A DNA stretch of 13,581 nucleotides, taken from the NCBI GenBank assembly GCA_964483245.1, contig CAZABP010000089.1, forward strand, positions 1-13,581, given 5' to 3'. Origin of the DNA: CAZABP01 sp964483245 (lineage in GTDB: Bacteria; Planctomycetota; UBA1135; UBA2386). The notes under the pieces were generated by a model that was not told where the DNA came from, ran no database searches, and saw only the letters and a list, made by a program, of their open reading frames with translations. A program made the position numbers and the translations under genes. Within the stretch, counting starts at the first letter, position 1. Each line of letters starts with the position of its first letter. Below are positions 6,346 to 13,495 of the stretch, in pieces.

Positions 6346-8118
6346 TCAGAACTGAGCGCCGACGAATTTCCGTCGCAGCCGCGAGCGGATCGCGACGGCG
6401 GCGACGTTCAATGCCGCGACGATGCCGATCAACAGCAGCGTCGTCGTATAGACCATCGGCTTCGAAGCCTCGCTGTTCTGGCTCTGGAAACCCTGGTCGT
6501 AGATGTGGAACCCGAGATGCATGAAGCTGCGCTCGGGGTGCAGGAACGGCCATTCCCCGTCGAGCGCGAGCTCCGGCGCGAGCTTCACGACACCCACCAA
6601 CATCAACGGCGCCACTTCGCCGGCGCCACGCGCCATCGCGAGGATCATCCCGGTCATGATCCCGGGCATCGCCCGCGGGAGCACGATCCGGCGGATCGTC
6701 TGCCACTTGCTGGCGCCGCAGGCGTACGACCCCTCGCGCATCGAGCTCGGCACGGCGGCCAGGGATTCCTCGGTCGCGACGATGACGACCGGCAGCGTCA
6801 GCAATGCCAGCGTCAGCGAGCTCCACAGCAGGCCGCCCGTCCCGAACGTCGGGTTCGGCAGCCGCTCGGCGAACAGCAGCTCATCGATGCTGGTCCCGAT
6901 CGTGTAGCAGAAGAAACCGAGCCCGAACACGCCGAACACGATGCTCGGCACGCCCGCAAGGTTGTTGACCGCGATCCGCACCGCGCTGATCAGCGGACCC
7001 GCCTTTGCGTACTCCCGGATGTACAGCGCCGCCAGCACGCCGAACGGCACCACCGCCAGCGACATCAGCAGCGTCATCAGCACCGTCCCGAAGATCGCCG
7101 GGAACACGCCACCTTCCTGGTTCGCCTCGCGCGGCTCGTCGGTCAGGAACTCCCACCAGCGCGACAGATAGACCCCGAGCGAGTCGACGAACCCGAGCTC
7201 GTTCGCGCGGTAGGCGCGCACGATGCCCTCCACCTCGAGCACTTTCTCGTGCCCGTCGGCGGTGGTCAGGACGAGGCCGTACTTCGCGTTCTCCGCGTTG
7301 ATCGCGGTGATCCGCTGCCGGATCGCCTCGATCTGCCGCTCCGCCTCGGCCTGGATGCGCTCGTATTCCAGCTGCGCCGACGCGTGCTCCGCCGTGTTGG
7401 CGCCGTACTCGAGCTCGGCCGCGCGGACCGCGAGGCGCGCCTCTTCCAACCGGCGGCTCGCGTGACCGATATTGGTGCGCTCGAGCCCCCGCCGCTCGTC
7501 AAAGCGCGCACGCACGCTGTCGTGGTGGCGCTCGAACGCCTGCCACGATTCCTCGGCGCCGGTCGCGACCCGCTCGTCCCCGATCTGGAACGCGGTCAGA
7601 TAGCCGTAGAAGCGGCCCCAGCTGAGCCGCTCGACGACGATCGCATCCTGCGGCCGCGTCTCCCGCACGATCGACGGCGTATCGATCCAGGCGAAGTGAT
7701 CCCCGGTCAGTTCGAAGTTGCCGATCCGGAACAGCCGGCGTTCGATCTTGCCCTGCTGCGCCGCCATCTGCGCGCGGGCACGATCCGCCACCTCGGACGG
7801 CAGCGCTGCCAGCTGATCCACGTCCGGCGCGAACAGCTCCTGCCGCGTGACTTCGCCGAGCGCCTTGCGGCCGTCCGCCAGCTCGACGGCGACCAGCGGC
7901 TGCGGCCAGAACGTGCCGATCCCCTGCACCAGCACCAACACCAGCAGGCCGACGATCATCGCGAGACAGATCGCCAGCGCGCCGCCGCTCAACCACAGCA
8001 TCGGCTCCGCGCTCGCGCGCAGCGTGTGCCGCGAGCGCTCGCGGTGGTACGCGCGGGGACGCATCTCGACGTCCGGCTTCGGCGCACGGGGCGAGCTCGC
8101 AGGTGCCGTCGAGGTCAC
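6346..8118 (-). CDS. pstA: Phosphate ABC transporter permease PstA, enlarged form
   Basis: An inner-membrane channel subunit that pairs with PstC. It has 590 residues against about 296 in E. coli. Seen: a cytoplasmic N-tail, first membrane helix at about 41-66, then a long presumed periplasmic insert of about 270 residues, and the conserved permease core from about 338 to the end. The insert contains a charged, probably coiled-coil stretch at about 220-275 (SRRLEEARLAVRAAELEY and QAEAERQIEAIRQRI). The core carries the EAA loop that contacts PstB, at about 462-485 (CGASKWQTIRRIVLPRAMPG). Large PstA proteins are known in several proteobacteria. The start is a GTG at 8118 overlapping the pstC stop (GTGA), with a good Shine-Dalgarno (GGAGGG) ten bases before it, so translation is probably coupled. 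Confidence 0.95.
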   Translation of the reverse strand: MTSTAPASSPRAPKPDVEMRPRAYHRERSRHTLRASAEPMLWLSGGALAICLAMIVGLLVLVLVQGIGTFWPQPLVAVELADGRKALGEVTRQELFAPDVDQLAALPSEVADRARAQMAAQQGKIERRLFRIGNFELTGDHFAWIDTPSIVRETRPQDAIVVERLSWGRFYGYLTAFQIGDERVATGAEESWQAFERHHDSVRARFDERRGLERTNIGHASRRLEEARLAVRAAELEYGANTAEHASAQLEYERIQAEAERQIEAIRQRITAINAENAKYGLVLTTADGHEKVLEVEGIVRAYRANELGFVDSLGVYLSRWWEFLTDEPREANQEGGVFPAIFGTVLMTLLMSLAVVPFGVLAALYIREYAKAGPLISAVRIAVNNLAGVPSIVFGVFGLGFFCYTIGTSIDELLFAERLPNPTFGTGGLLWSSLTLALLTLPVVIVATEESLAAVPSSMREGSYACGASKWQTIRRIVLPRAMPGIMTGMILAMARGAGEVAPLMLVGVVKLAPELALDGEWPFLHPERSFMHLGFHIYDQGFQSQNSEASKPMVYTTTLLLIGIVAALNVAAVAIRSRLRRKFVGAQF

Positions 8119-10718
8119 AGCTGGTAGGCCCTCCGACGGAACCGTTGCCGCACGACTTCAGCGAACGTGTTGACGACGAACGTCATCGCGAACAACACGA
8201 GCCCGGCCAGGAACAGCAGCCGGTAGTGCGTGCTGTTCTGCACCGCTTCCGGCAGCTCGACCGCGATGTTGGCCGACAGCGTGCGGAAGCCGTTGAAGAT
8301 GTTCCACTCCAGCACCGGCGTGTTGCCGGCCGCCATCAGCACGATCATCGTCTCGCCGACGGCACGCCCCAGCCCGATCATGACCGCGCTGAACAACCCG
8401 CTCATCGCGGTCGGGATGATGATCCGCATTGCAGTCTGCCACTGCGTCGCGCCGGCGCCGAGCGAGGCCGCGCGCAAGTGCTCCGGCACCGCAGTCAGCG
8501 CGTCCTCGGAGATCGTGTAGATGATCGGGATCACCGCGAACCCCATGACCAGCCCGACGACGAACGCGTTGCGCTGGACGTAGGTGTCGAACAGCCCACC
8601 CCGGACGTCGAGGCCGGCGGCGCTGAGCAGCAACGAGAGCAGCGCCGCGATCCCCAGCGTGCAGACGACACCGGTTGCGAGCCGGCCGAGCTCACGCAGG
8701 CCCGGGTGCGAGGCAGGCCCGCGCTTGGGCTGTCCCACCCGGCCCATCACGAACATGGTCGCGAACGCCGCGAGTGGGAGCAGGATCAGGAACCAGCCGG
8801 GCGCCGCCGAACCGCTCTCCTGGTTGTTCAACCAGTCGATGAATCCGGCATTGCCATCCCCGACGAACAGCAGCTGCTGCATCCGCGGCCCGACCCCCCA
8901 GCCGAGCCCGACGCCGAGCAGCAATGCCAGCAGCACGAACCAGAACCGGAACCGCACATAGCCGAGCGCGATCCGCTGTGGCAGCAGCTGCCACAGGTAG
9001 CCGCCCAGGATGAACACGAACGGGACCGTCACGAAGCAGGCGATCAGGCTCGCGATGTGCTGCTCGATGAACGGCGCGAACACGAGCGCTGCGACGAAGC
9101 CGAGCACCACGCTCGGCAGGCTCGCCATCAGCTCGATCGTCGGCTTGATCCGCGCGCGCGTCCGATGGTCCATGAACTCGCTGGTGTAGATCGCGCCGAG
9201 CAGCGCGAGCGGCACCCCGAACAGCAGCGCGAACACCGTCGCCTTCAGAGTGCCGAAGATCAGCGGGAACAAGCCGAACTTCGGCTCGAACGAGTCGGTA
9301 CCACTGGAGGACTGCCAGACATGCTCCGGCTCGGCCTGGCCTTCGTACCAGACCGGGCGGAACAGCGACGCGAACGTCGACTCCGGGTGCCCGATGTCCA
9401 GGCTCCACGCCCACAGTTCCCGGCCGACCAGCGCTGCGATCGCGTCCTCCTTCGGCGTCACGAGGACCGCCGCCACCGGCTCCTTGCGCTCCGTCTGCAG
9501 CTCGCCGATCTCCTTCTCGCTGGTCGCCTGGTAGATCCGGATCGACCCATCGGCGTAGCCGGCGGCGAACACGCGGCTGCGCGCCGAGACGCCGAACGCC
9601 GTCACCGCGGCGCCCGGGCCGGGCAGCTCGTGCGCCTTGATCAACTGCAGCGCATCGACCGTCGTGTCCTTGGTGGTGTTGATCGGGAACCAGGCCGACG
9701 TCCGTCCGGTGCTGTCTCCGGCCAACAGCGTTGTCTCACCGATCAGGAACATGAACGCGGTCAGCTCGGCTCCGGGCCGGTCTGCGAGCAGGTCGATCCG
9801 CTCGGCAAACGCCGGCGCTTCGGTGTCGCGCAGATCCAGGCGCAGCAGGCGTCCGGTCTTCCACGCGAGGTAGCCGATCGTGCCGTTGCTGCCCAGGCGC
9901 AGGTGCGCTGGCACGCCCGCTGCATCGCGCCCGAGCGCCACCCTGCCTCCGCGCACCGTGCGGACCGTGGTCTGCTCCAGCAGGTTGACGCGCTCCACGA
10001 CATCCTTGACCAGCAGGTCGCCGTTGCGCGTGTAGACCGCGAATGCCGTCCCATTCGCCAGCGTCGTGAAGTCGACCAGCTCGATCGGTGCTTGCGCACC
10101 GAGATCGATCGGTTCTCCGAGCGCCACCGCGACCGTCTGCAGGCGGAAGCGTCCGGCGGCCGCGTGCTCGACGATGCCATCCTTCCACCGCGCGCGCCCG
10201 CCGACCGGCAGCGCGCGGATCGGAGGTGGCAGGTCCGCTTCGTCTGGCGACCCGGTTTCGAACCCGATCGTCCCCTGCACGACCTTGCCGTCCGCGAGCC
10301 CGATCACGAACTCCGGGCCGGTCGGCGAGAACGCCCATGCGGTCACGTCGTAGTCGGCGAACGGGCGCTGCTCTTCGATCAGCGCACCATCCGCCGTCGC
10401 CAACACCTGCAAGCGGCCGTCCGGCTCGAGGCGCCAGGCGATCGTGCGGTATTCGTCGACCGCGAACCGGCGCGCTTGCGCATCGGTTCCGGTCAGCGGC
10501 GCGCTCGCGGCCTCGGTCACGGTCGCGCCGCCGAACAACGGCAGCAAGACCCAGATCAGGAACACGCAGACCAGCGAGACCGCGGCGATCGTGCCGAGGC
10601 CGCCGATCATGATCAGGACCTTCGCCACGCGGTCCGCGATGCGGACGCTGCGCGACGTCTGCCGCGCGCGGCCTCTACCAGTGAACGTCCGCGGGCGGTC
10701 CGGTTGGTTCGGTTTCAT
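8115..10718 (-). CDS. pstC: Phosphate ABC transporter permease PstC, enlarged form with beta-propeller-like insert
   Basis: The partner permease of PstA. From ATG 10718 it has 867 residues, against about 319 in E. coli. Seen: a first membrane helix at about 34-62, then about 410 periplasmic residues (65-475) with WD/propeller-like repeats (for example LLAGDSTGRTSAWF, VFAAGYADGSIRIYQ, ALVGRELWAWSLD), and the permease core from about 480 (FGLFPLIFGTLKATVFALLF). The EAA loop is at about 750-773 (GAGATQWQTAMRIIIPTAMS). Known: Pseudomonas-type PstC has a similar large insert. Start choice: the frame opens at ATG 10778, but that would put a 31-base hairpin and 20 residues of unlikely sequence inside the gene. 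ATG 10718 (MKPNQPDRPR) gives an N-tail of expected length. Neither start has a strong Shine-Dalgarno. The gene overlaps pstA by GTGA. Confidence 0.93.
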   Translation of the reverse strand: MKPNQPDRPRTFTGRGRARQTSRSVRIADRVAKVLIMIGGLGTIAAVSLVCVFLIWVLLPLFGGATVTEAASAPLTGTDAQARRFAVDEYRTIAWRLEPDGRLQVLATADGALIEEQRPFADYDVTAWAFSPTGPEFVIGLADGKVVQGTIGFETGSPDEADLPPPIRALPVGGRARWKDGIVEHAAAGRFRLQTVAVALGEPIDLGAQAPIELVDFTTLANGTAFAVYTRNGDLLVKDVVERVNLLEQTTVRTVRGGRVALGRDAAGVPAHLRLGSNGTIGYLAWKTGRLLRLDLRDTEAPAFAERIDLLADRPGAELTAFMFLIGETTLLAGDSTGRTSAWFPINTTKDTTVDALQLIKAHELPGPGAAVTAFGVSARSRVFAAGYADGSIRIYQATSEKEIGELQTERKEPVAAVLVTPKEDAIAALVGRELWAWSLDIGHPESTFASLFRPVWYEGQAEPEHVWQSSSGTDSFEPKFGLFPLIFGTLKATVFALLFGVPLALLGAIYTSEFMDHRTRARIKPTIELMASLPSVVLGFVAALVFAPFIEQHIASLIACFVTVPFVFILGGYLWQLLPQRIALGYVRFRFWFVLLALLLGVGLGWGVGPRMQQLLFVGDGNAGFIDWLNNQESGSAAPGWFLILLPLAAFATMFVMGRVGQPKRGPASHPGLRELGRLATGVVCTLGIAALLSLLLSAAGLDVRGGLFDTYVQRNAFVVGLVMGFAVIPIIYTISEDALTAVPEHLRAASLGAGATQWQTAMRIIIPTAMSGLFSAVMIGLGRAVGETMIVLMAAGNTPVLEWNIFNGFRTLSANIAVELPEAVQNSTHYRLLFLAGLVLFAMTFVVNTFAEVVRQRFRRRAYQL

Positions 10719-10724
10719 GCAGGG

Positions 10725-10739
10725 GGCGTTCGCAACGCC
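10725..10739 (-). promoter_or_regulatory. Hairpin just before the pstC start
   Basis: Arms GGCGTT and AACGCC pair perfectly around a 3-base loop. The stem ends six bases before the pstC ATG at 10718 on the message strand, covering the place where a Shine-Dalgarno should be. It abuts the larger hairpin upstream, sharing two bases with it. It could hold down PstC translation. Confidence 0.55.
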
Positions 10740-10768
10740 GGCGCGGTCCCGTGCGGGCACCGCGCCGG
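10738..10768 (-). promoter_or_regulatory. Strong intercistronic hairpin between pstS and pstC
   Basis: A perfect 10-bp stem (CCGGCGCGGT with ACCGCGCCGG) encloses an 11-base loop that can itself pair CCC with GGG. It lies 32 bases after the pstS stop. No T-run follows on the message strand, so it is not a textbook terminator. In other pst and binding-protein operons, structures at this place protect the upstream message and reduce expression of the permease genes; the same role is inferred here. Confidence 0.65.
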
Positions 10769-10800
10769 TGCACATCATCCGGCCTGATCGCCCGGATTCC

Positions 10801-11847
10801 TCAGTTGGATGCGATGCCGACCGAGACGAGGGCCTTCTCGGCCAACGACGACGGCAGCGGGTAGTAGCCGTCCTTGACCACGTCTTCCTGCCCCTCGCGG
10901 CTCAGCATGTAGCGCACGAACTCACGGCGCAGCGGATCGAGCTGCGTGCCCGGCTTGTAGTTGATGTACGCGTACAGGATGCGCGCGAGCGGGTACTCAC
11001 CGGTGTAGGCGTTCTCCGGCACCGCCTCGATCGCCTTGCTCTTGGCGTCGTTGGCGAGCGGGACGGCGCGCACGTCGGCCGTCTTGTAGCCGATGCCGCT
11101 GTAGCCGATCGCGAACTTGTCCGACGCGACGCCCTGCACGACCGCCGAGCTGCCCGGCTGCTCCTTGACGGAGTCCTTGTAGTCCCCATTGAACAGCGCG
11201 TGCTCCTTGAAGTAGCCGTAGGTCCCCGACGCCGCGTTGCGGCCATACAGGCTGATCGGCTTGTTGGCCCACTCACCGGTCAGGCCGAGATCGCCCCAGG
11301 TCTTGATGTCCTTCTCGAGACCACCCTTCCGCGACTTCGAGAAGATCGCGTCGACCTGCTGCATCGTCAGCCCCTTGATCGGGTTGTCCTTGTGCACGTA
11401 GACCGCCAGCATGTCGATGCTGGTCGGCAGGCCGGTCGGCTTGTAGCCGTATTCCTTTTCGAAGTCGTCGAGCTCCTTCGACTTCATCGGGCGGCTCATC
11501 GGCCCGAGCTGCGCGGTGCCCTTGATCAGCGCCGGCGGCGCCGTCGAGGAGCCCTTCCCTTCGATCTCGATCTCGACGTTCGGATACATGCGCCGGAAGC
11601 CCTCGGCCCACAGCGTCATCAGGTTGTTCATCGTGTCCGACCCGATGCTCTTGATGCTGCCGGAGACCCCGGTCGTCTGCTCGTAGCTGCGCAGCTTCGG
11701 GTCGACCAGCGACTTGGCGGCGGCGGGCGCCGGCCTGGCTTGGGGCTCCTGCGCTGCGGCCTCGACCTGGGCGATCGCCGGGCTGGCCCAAAGGGCAGCA
11801 GCGGCGAGCGCGCTGAACCTGGCGGATGCCTTGATGGTCTGGGACAT
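10801..11847 (-). CDS. pstS: Periplasmic phosphate-binding protein PstS
   Basis: Binds phosphate in the periplasm and delivers it to PstC/PstA. It has 348 residues. Seen: a clear Sec signal peptide at 1-26 ending SPAIA before Gln27, with no lipobox Cys, so it is a soluble periplasmic form. An Ala/Pro-rich linker to about 45 follows. Phosphate-site blocks of the PstS/PBP-like family are present: GSDTM at 69-73, GKGSSTAPPA at 97-106, MSRP at 117-120 and GRNAASGTYGYF at 202-213. The start at ATG 11847 has a purine-rich Shine-Dalgarno (GAGAGAG, 11856-11862) at good spacing. It is the first gene of the pst operon and diverges from nfu. Expression by phosphate starvation is likely from gene content; a possible PhoB site lies upstream at 11932-11959. 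Confidence 0.97.
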   Translation of the reverse strand: MSQTIKASARFSALAAAALWASPAIAQVEAAAQEPQARPAPAAAKSLVDPKLRSYEQTTGVSGSIKSIGSDTMNNLMTLWAEGFRRMYPNVEIEIEGKGSSTAPPALIKGTAQLGPMSRPMKSKELDDFEKEYGYKPTGLPTSIDMLAVYVHKDNPIKGLTMQQVDAIFSKSRKGGLEKDIKTWGDLGLTGEWANKPISLYGRNAASGTYGYFKEHALFNGDYKDSVKEQPGSSAVVQGVASDKFAIGYSGIGYKTADVRAVPLANDAKSKAIEAVPENAYTGEYPLARILYAYINYKPGTQLDPLRREFVRYMLSREGQEDVVKDGYYPLPSSLAEKALVSVGIASN

Positions 11848-11886
11848 CGTCGTTGCTCTCTCTTTCCTCTTCAGGGGCGGTTGTGC

Positions 11887-11904
11887 GGCCCGGGCATCCG
11901 GGCC
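11887..11904 (-). promoter_or_regulatory. Leader hairpin upstream of pstS
   Basis: Arms GGCCCGG and CCGGGCC form a perfect 7-bp stem with a 4-base loop. The structure lies about 40 bases before the pstS start, between the start and the possible promoter, so it would be in the 5' leader of the operon message. It may protect the 5' end; a role as terminator is unlikely because no T-run follows. Confidence 0.55.
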
Positions 11905-11916
11905 AACTCGCGGGGC

Positions 11917-11959
11917 AGGCTAGGCCGCTGCGTGAGGAAGCCATGAAGGGCATGTGAGT
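11917..11959 (-). promoter_or_regulatory. Possible Pho box and promoter of the pst operon
   Basis: On the minus strand three related 6-mers, ACTCAC, CTTCAT and CCTCAC, start exactly 11 bases apart (plus coordinates 11954-11959, 11943-11948, 11932-11937). Known PhoB sites are direct repeats ending TCAT, spaced 11 bases apart, overlapping the -35 region. Nine bases after the last repeat is TAGCCT (11917-11922), a weak -10-like hexamer, which would give a leader of about 60 bases. Spacing and location before pstS fit; base identity to the E. coli consensus is only partial. Confidence 0.45.
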
Positions 11960-12038
11960 TTCGGAGCCACCCCTGGCGGTCCTTCCCAGAGCTGACCTCG
12001 GGGCCGCCGCTTGCTTCGTCCCGCCCGGCGACCCATCG

Positions 12039-12044
12039 TGGAGG
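12039..12044 (+). promoter_or_regulatory. Shine-Dalgarno of nfu
   Basis: TGGAGG lies four bases before the ATG at 12049, close but workable spacing. It supports that start, which also gives the expected Nfu N-terminus. Confidence 0.6.
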
Positions 12045-12048
12045 CGGC

Positions 12049-12603
12049 ATGCAGATCCTCGCCGTCCAGCCGACCCCGAACCCGAACGCCTACAAGTTCG
12101 TCCTGTCCCAGCCGATCCTCGCCCAGGGGGTCCGCCAGTACGAGAGCCCCCTCGCGGCGGCTGGCGATCCATTGGCTGCAGCCCTGTTCGCGATCCCGGA
12201 CGTCGTCGGCGTCTTCTTCTGCGAAGACTTCGTGACCGTGACCTGGCGCGAGGGGGCCGACTGGCGCCGGATCCAGGAGCAGGTGCGCGAGGTGCTCGGG
12301 CGGCATGAACTCGGCGCTGCGGCGGCGGCGCCGTTCGTCTCCGCCGTCGAGGGAGCAGCCCCGACGACCGACGATGCCGAGCTGATGCAGCGGATCAACG
12401 ACGTGCTCGACGACCGTGTGCGGCCGGCGCTCGCCGGCGACGGCGGTGGCCTGGAGATCGTCGCGCTCGAAGGCAAGACCCTGCGGATCCGCTACCAGGG
12501 TGCCTGCGGCAGCTGCCCGAGCTCGATCGCGGGGACCCTGATGGCGATCGAGAACATGCTGCAGAGCGAAGTCGACGAGGACCTGAAGGTCGTCGCCGGC
12601 TGA
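12049..12603 (+). CDS. Nfu-type iron-sulfur cluster carrier (Nfu_N plus NifU C-terminal domain)
   Basis: Carries and delivers Fe-S clusters to target proteins in the cytoplasm. It has 184 residues. Seen: the N-terminal Nfu_N domain with its signature TPNPNAYKF at 9-17, extending to about 90; a short Ala-rich linker; and the NifU-like C-terminal domain from about 110 with the cluster-binding Cys153 and Cys156 in GACGSCPSS. LAGDGGG at 128-134 is also typical. This arrangement is that of mitochondrial NFU1 and its bacterial relatives, not of E. coli NfuA, which has an A-type N-terminal domain. It is the first gene of a three-gene plus-strand unit and is divergent from pstS. No isc or suf genes are in the window. 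Confidence 0.93.
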   Translation: MQILAVQPTPNPNAYKFVLSQPILAQGVRQYESPLAAAGDPLAAALFAIPDVVGVFFCEDFVTVTWREGADWRRIQEQVREVLGRHELGAAAAAPFVSAVEGAAPTTDDAELMQRINDVLDDRVRPALAGDGGGLEIVALEGKTLRIRYQGACGSCPSSIAGTLMAIENMLQSEVDEDLKVVAG

Positions 12604-12617
12604 CCCGGCCCCGCGCG

Positions 12618-12986
12618 GTGGAGCCGCTGCCCTGTCCCGCCTGCGGCAGCCCGCTGCAACTCGTCTGGGTGCACGGCCATGGCCAGTGCGCGCAGTGCGG
12701 CGTCGTCGTCGAGGCATGCTGCGGCGGGTCGGGTGACGAGGCGGAGAAGGCGTTCGATGGGCCCGGCTGTCCGATCGCCGGCGAGGACCTCGCGACCGCG
12801 TTCGAGCTGCTCGGCGCGCGCACCGTGACGCGCGACTCGCTCGTGCACGAGCTGGCGACGCGCCATGGGGTCACGTACGACGTCGCGATGCGCGCGATCA
12901 CGCAGGCCGTGCAGCGCGGGCGCATCGGCTGGGACCGCGAGCGGGACCTCTGCCGTTGGATCCCGGCGCCGGAGCAGCAGCCATGA
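12618..12986 (+). CDS. Small zinc-ribbon protein with winged-helix-like C-terminus, function unknown
   Basis: I do not recognise a named family. It has 122 residues from a GTG at 12618, fourteen bases after the nfu stop; no clear Shine-Dalgarno, which suggests translation coupled to nfu. Seen: a treble-clef or zinc-ribbon pattern with CPAC at 6-9 and CAQC at 24-27, followed by EACCGG with Cys34 and Cys35, plus Cys51. Six cysteines in the first 35 residues could bind zinc or, less likely, an Fe-S cluster. Residues about 58-112 look helical and like a winged-helix fold (TRDSLVHELATRHG, then YDVAMRAITQAVQRGRIGWD), suggesting nucleic-acid or protein binding. The stop overlaps the next start (ATGA). 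A link to Fe-S or metal handling is inferred only from the neighbour. Confidence 0.7.
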   Translation: MEPLPCPACGSPLQLVWVHGHGQCAQCGVVVEACCGGSGDEAEKAFDGPGCPIAGEDLATAFELLGARTVTRDSLVHELATRHGVTYDVAMRAITQAVQRGRIGWDRERDLCRWIPAPEQQP

Positions 12987-13486
12987 GCGAGCGAGAGGTC
13001 GCGCTGCTGCGTCACACCATCGCGACGCTCGCGTACCGCGCGGGGAAGGTGTTGCGGGACTTCCCGGGGGCGGCGGTGTCGCAGCGCGTGGCCGAAGCGT
13101 CGCGGACCCCGCTCGAGCTGGTCTCGCATCTCGGGGATCTGATGGAGTGGGCCGAACGGCTCGCGCGCGGGGAGTACCGCTGGGAGGCGCGGGATGAAGG
13201 CGAGTGGTCACAGGCGGTGGCGCGGTTCTTCCGCGGGATTGCCGCGCTCGACGCCGCACTGGCGGCGCGGCACGCGGACGCCAGACCGCTCGAGCAGATC
13301 TTCCAGGGGCCGGTCGCCGACGCGCTGACGCATGTCGGACAACTCGCGCTGTTGCGTGGGATGTCCGGCGCGCCCGTGCGGCCGGAGAGCTATGCGAAAG
13401 CGGAGATCCGGGCTGGCAGTGTCGGGATCGACCAGCCGCCGCCGCGTTACGAGTTCGACGGCGACGCCAGCCGCCCGCAGCGCTGA
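12983..13486 (+). CDS. DinB/YfiT-like four-helix protein
   Basis: It has 167 residues and resembles DinB-superfamily proteins, a mixed group of putative metal-dependent enzymes including thiol transferases. Seen: helix-rich sequence, with His49 in LVSHLGDLMEWAERL and His117 in DALTHVGQLALLRGMSGAPV, the two places where DinB proteins usually have metal-binding His. The usual third His, four residues after the second (here Leu121), is absent, so metal binding may be altered. The C-terminus (GIDQPPPRYEFDG) is extended and polar. ATG 12983 is preferred: it overlaps the upstream stop by ATGA and has GGAG nine bases before it; an upstream start at 12956 would add nine residues. The product's reaction is unknown. 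It converges on the tRNA gene. Confidence 0.75.
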   Translation: MSEREVALLRHTIATLAYRAGKVLRDFPGAAVSQRVAEASRTPLELVSHLGDLMEWAERLARGEYRWEARDEGEWSQAVARFFRGIAALDAALAARHADARPLEQIFQGPVADALTHVGQLALLRGMSGAPVRPESYAKAEIRAGSVGIDQPPPRYEFDGDASRPQR

Positions 13487-13495
13487 GCAGGGTGT

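Noticed and set aside
6316..8127. A 603-codon plus-strand open frame opposite pstA
   Set aside because: Same reason: pstA has a full set of membrane helices and an EAA loop, while this frame is low-complexity and has no recognisable motif.
10719..10778. Twenty extra residues at the PstC N-terminus (start at 10778)
   Set aside because: The stretch codes over two strong hairpins and looks non-coding; the ATG at 10718 gives the expected N-tail. It is not fully excluded.
8103..10787. An 894-codon plus-strand open frame opposite pstC
   Set aside because: It covers a clear PstC. The translation is rich in Arg, Gln, His and Asp with no domain, as expected for the mirror frame of a high-GC gene.
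12011..12038. A sigma70-like promoter for nfu (TTGCTT with a poor -10)
   Set aside because: The -10 match is very weak and the start would fall almost on the ATG.
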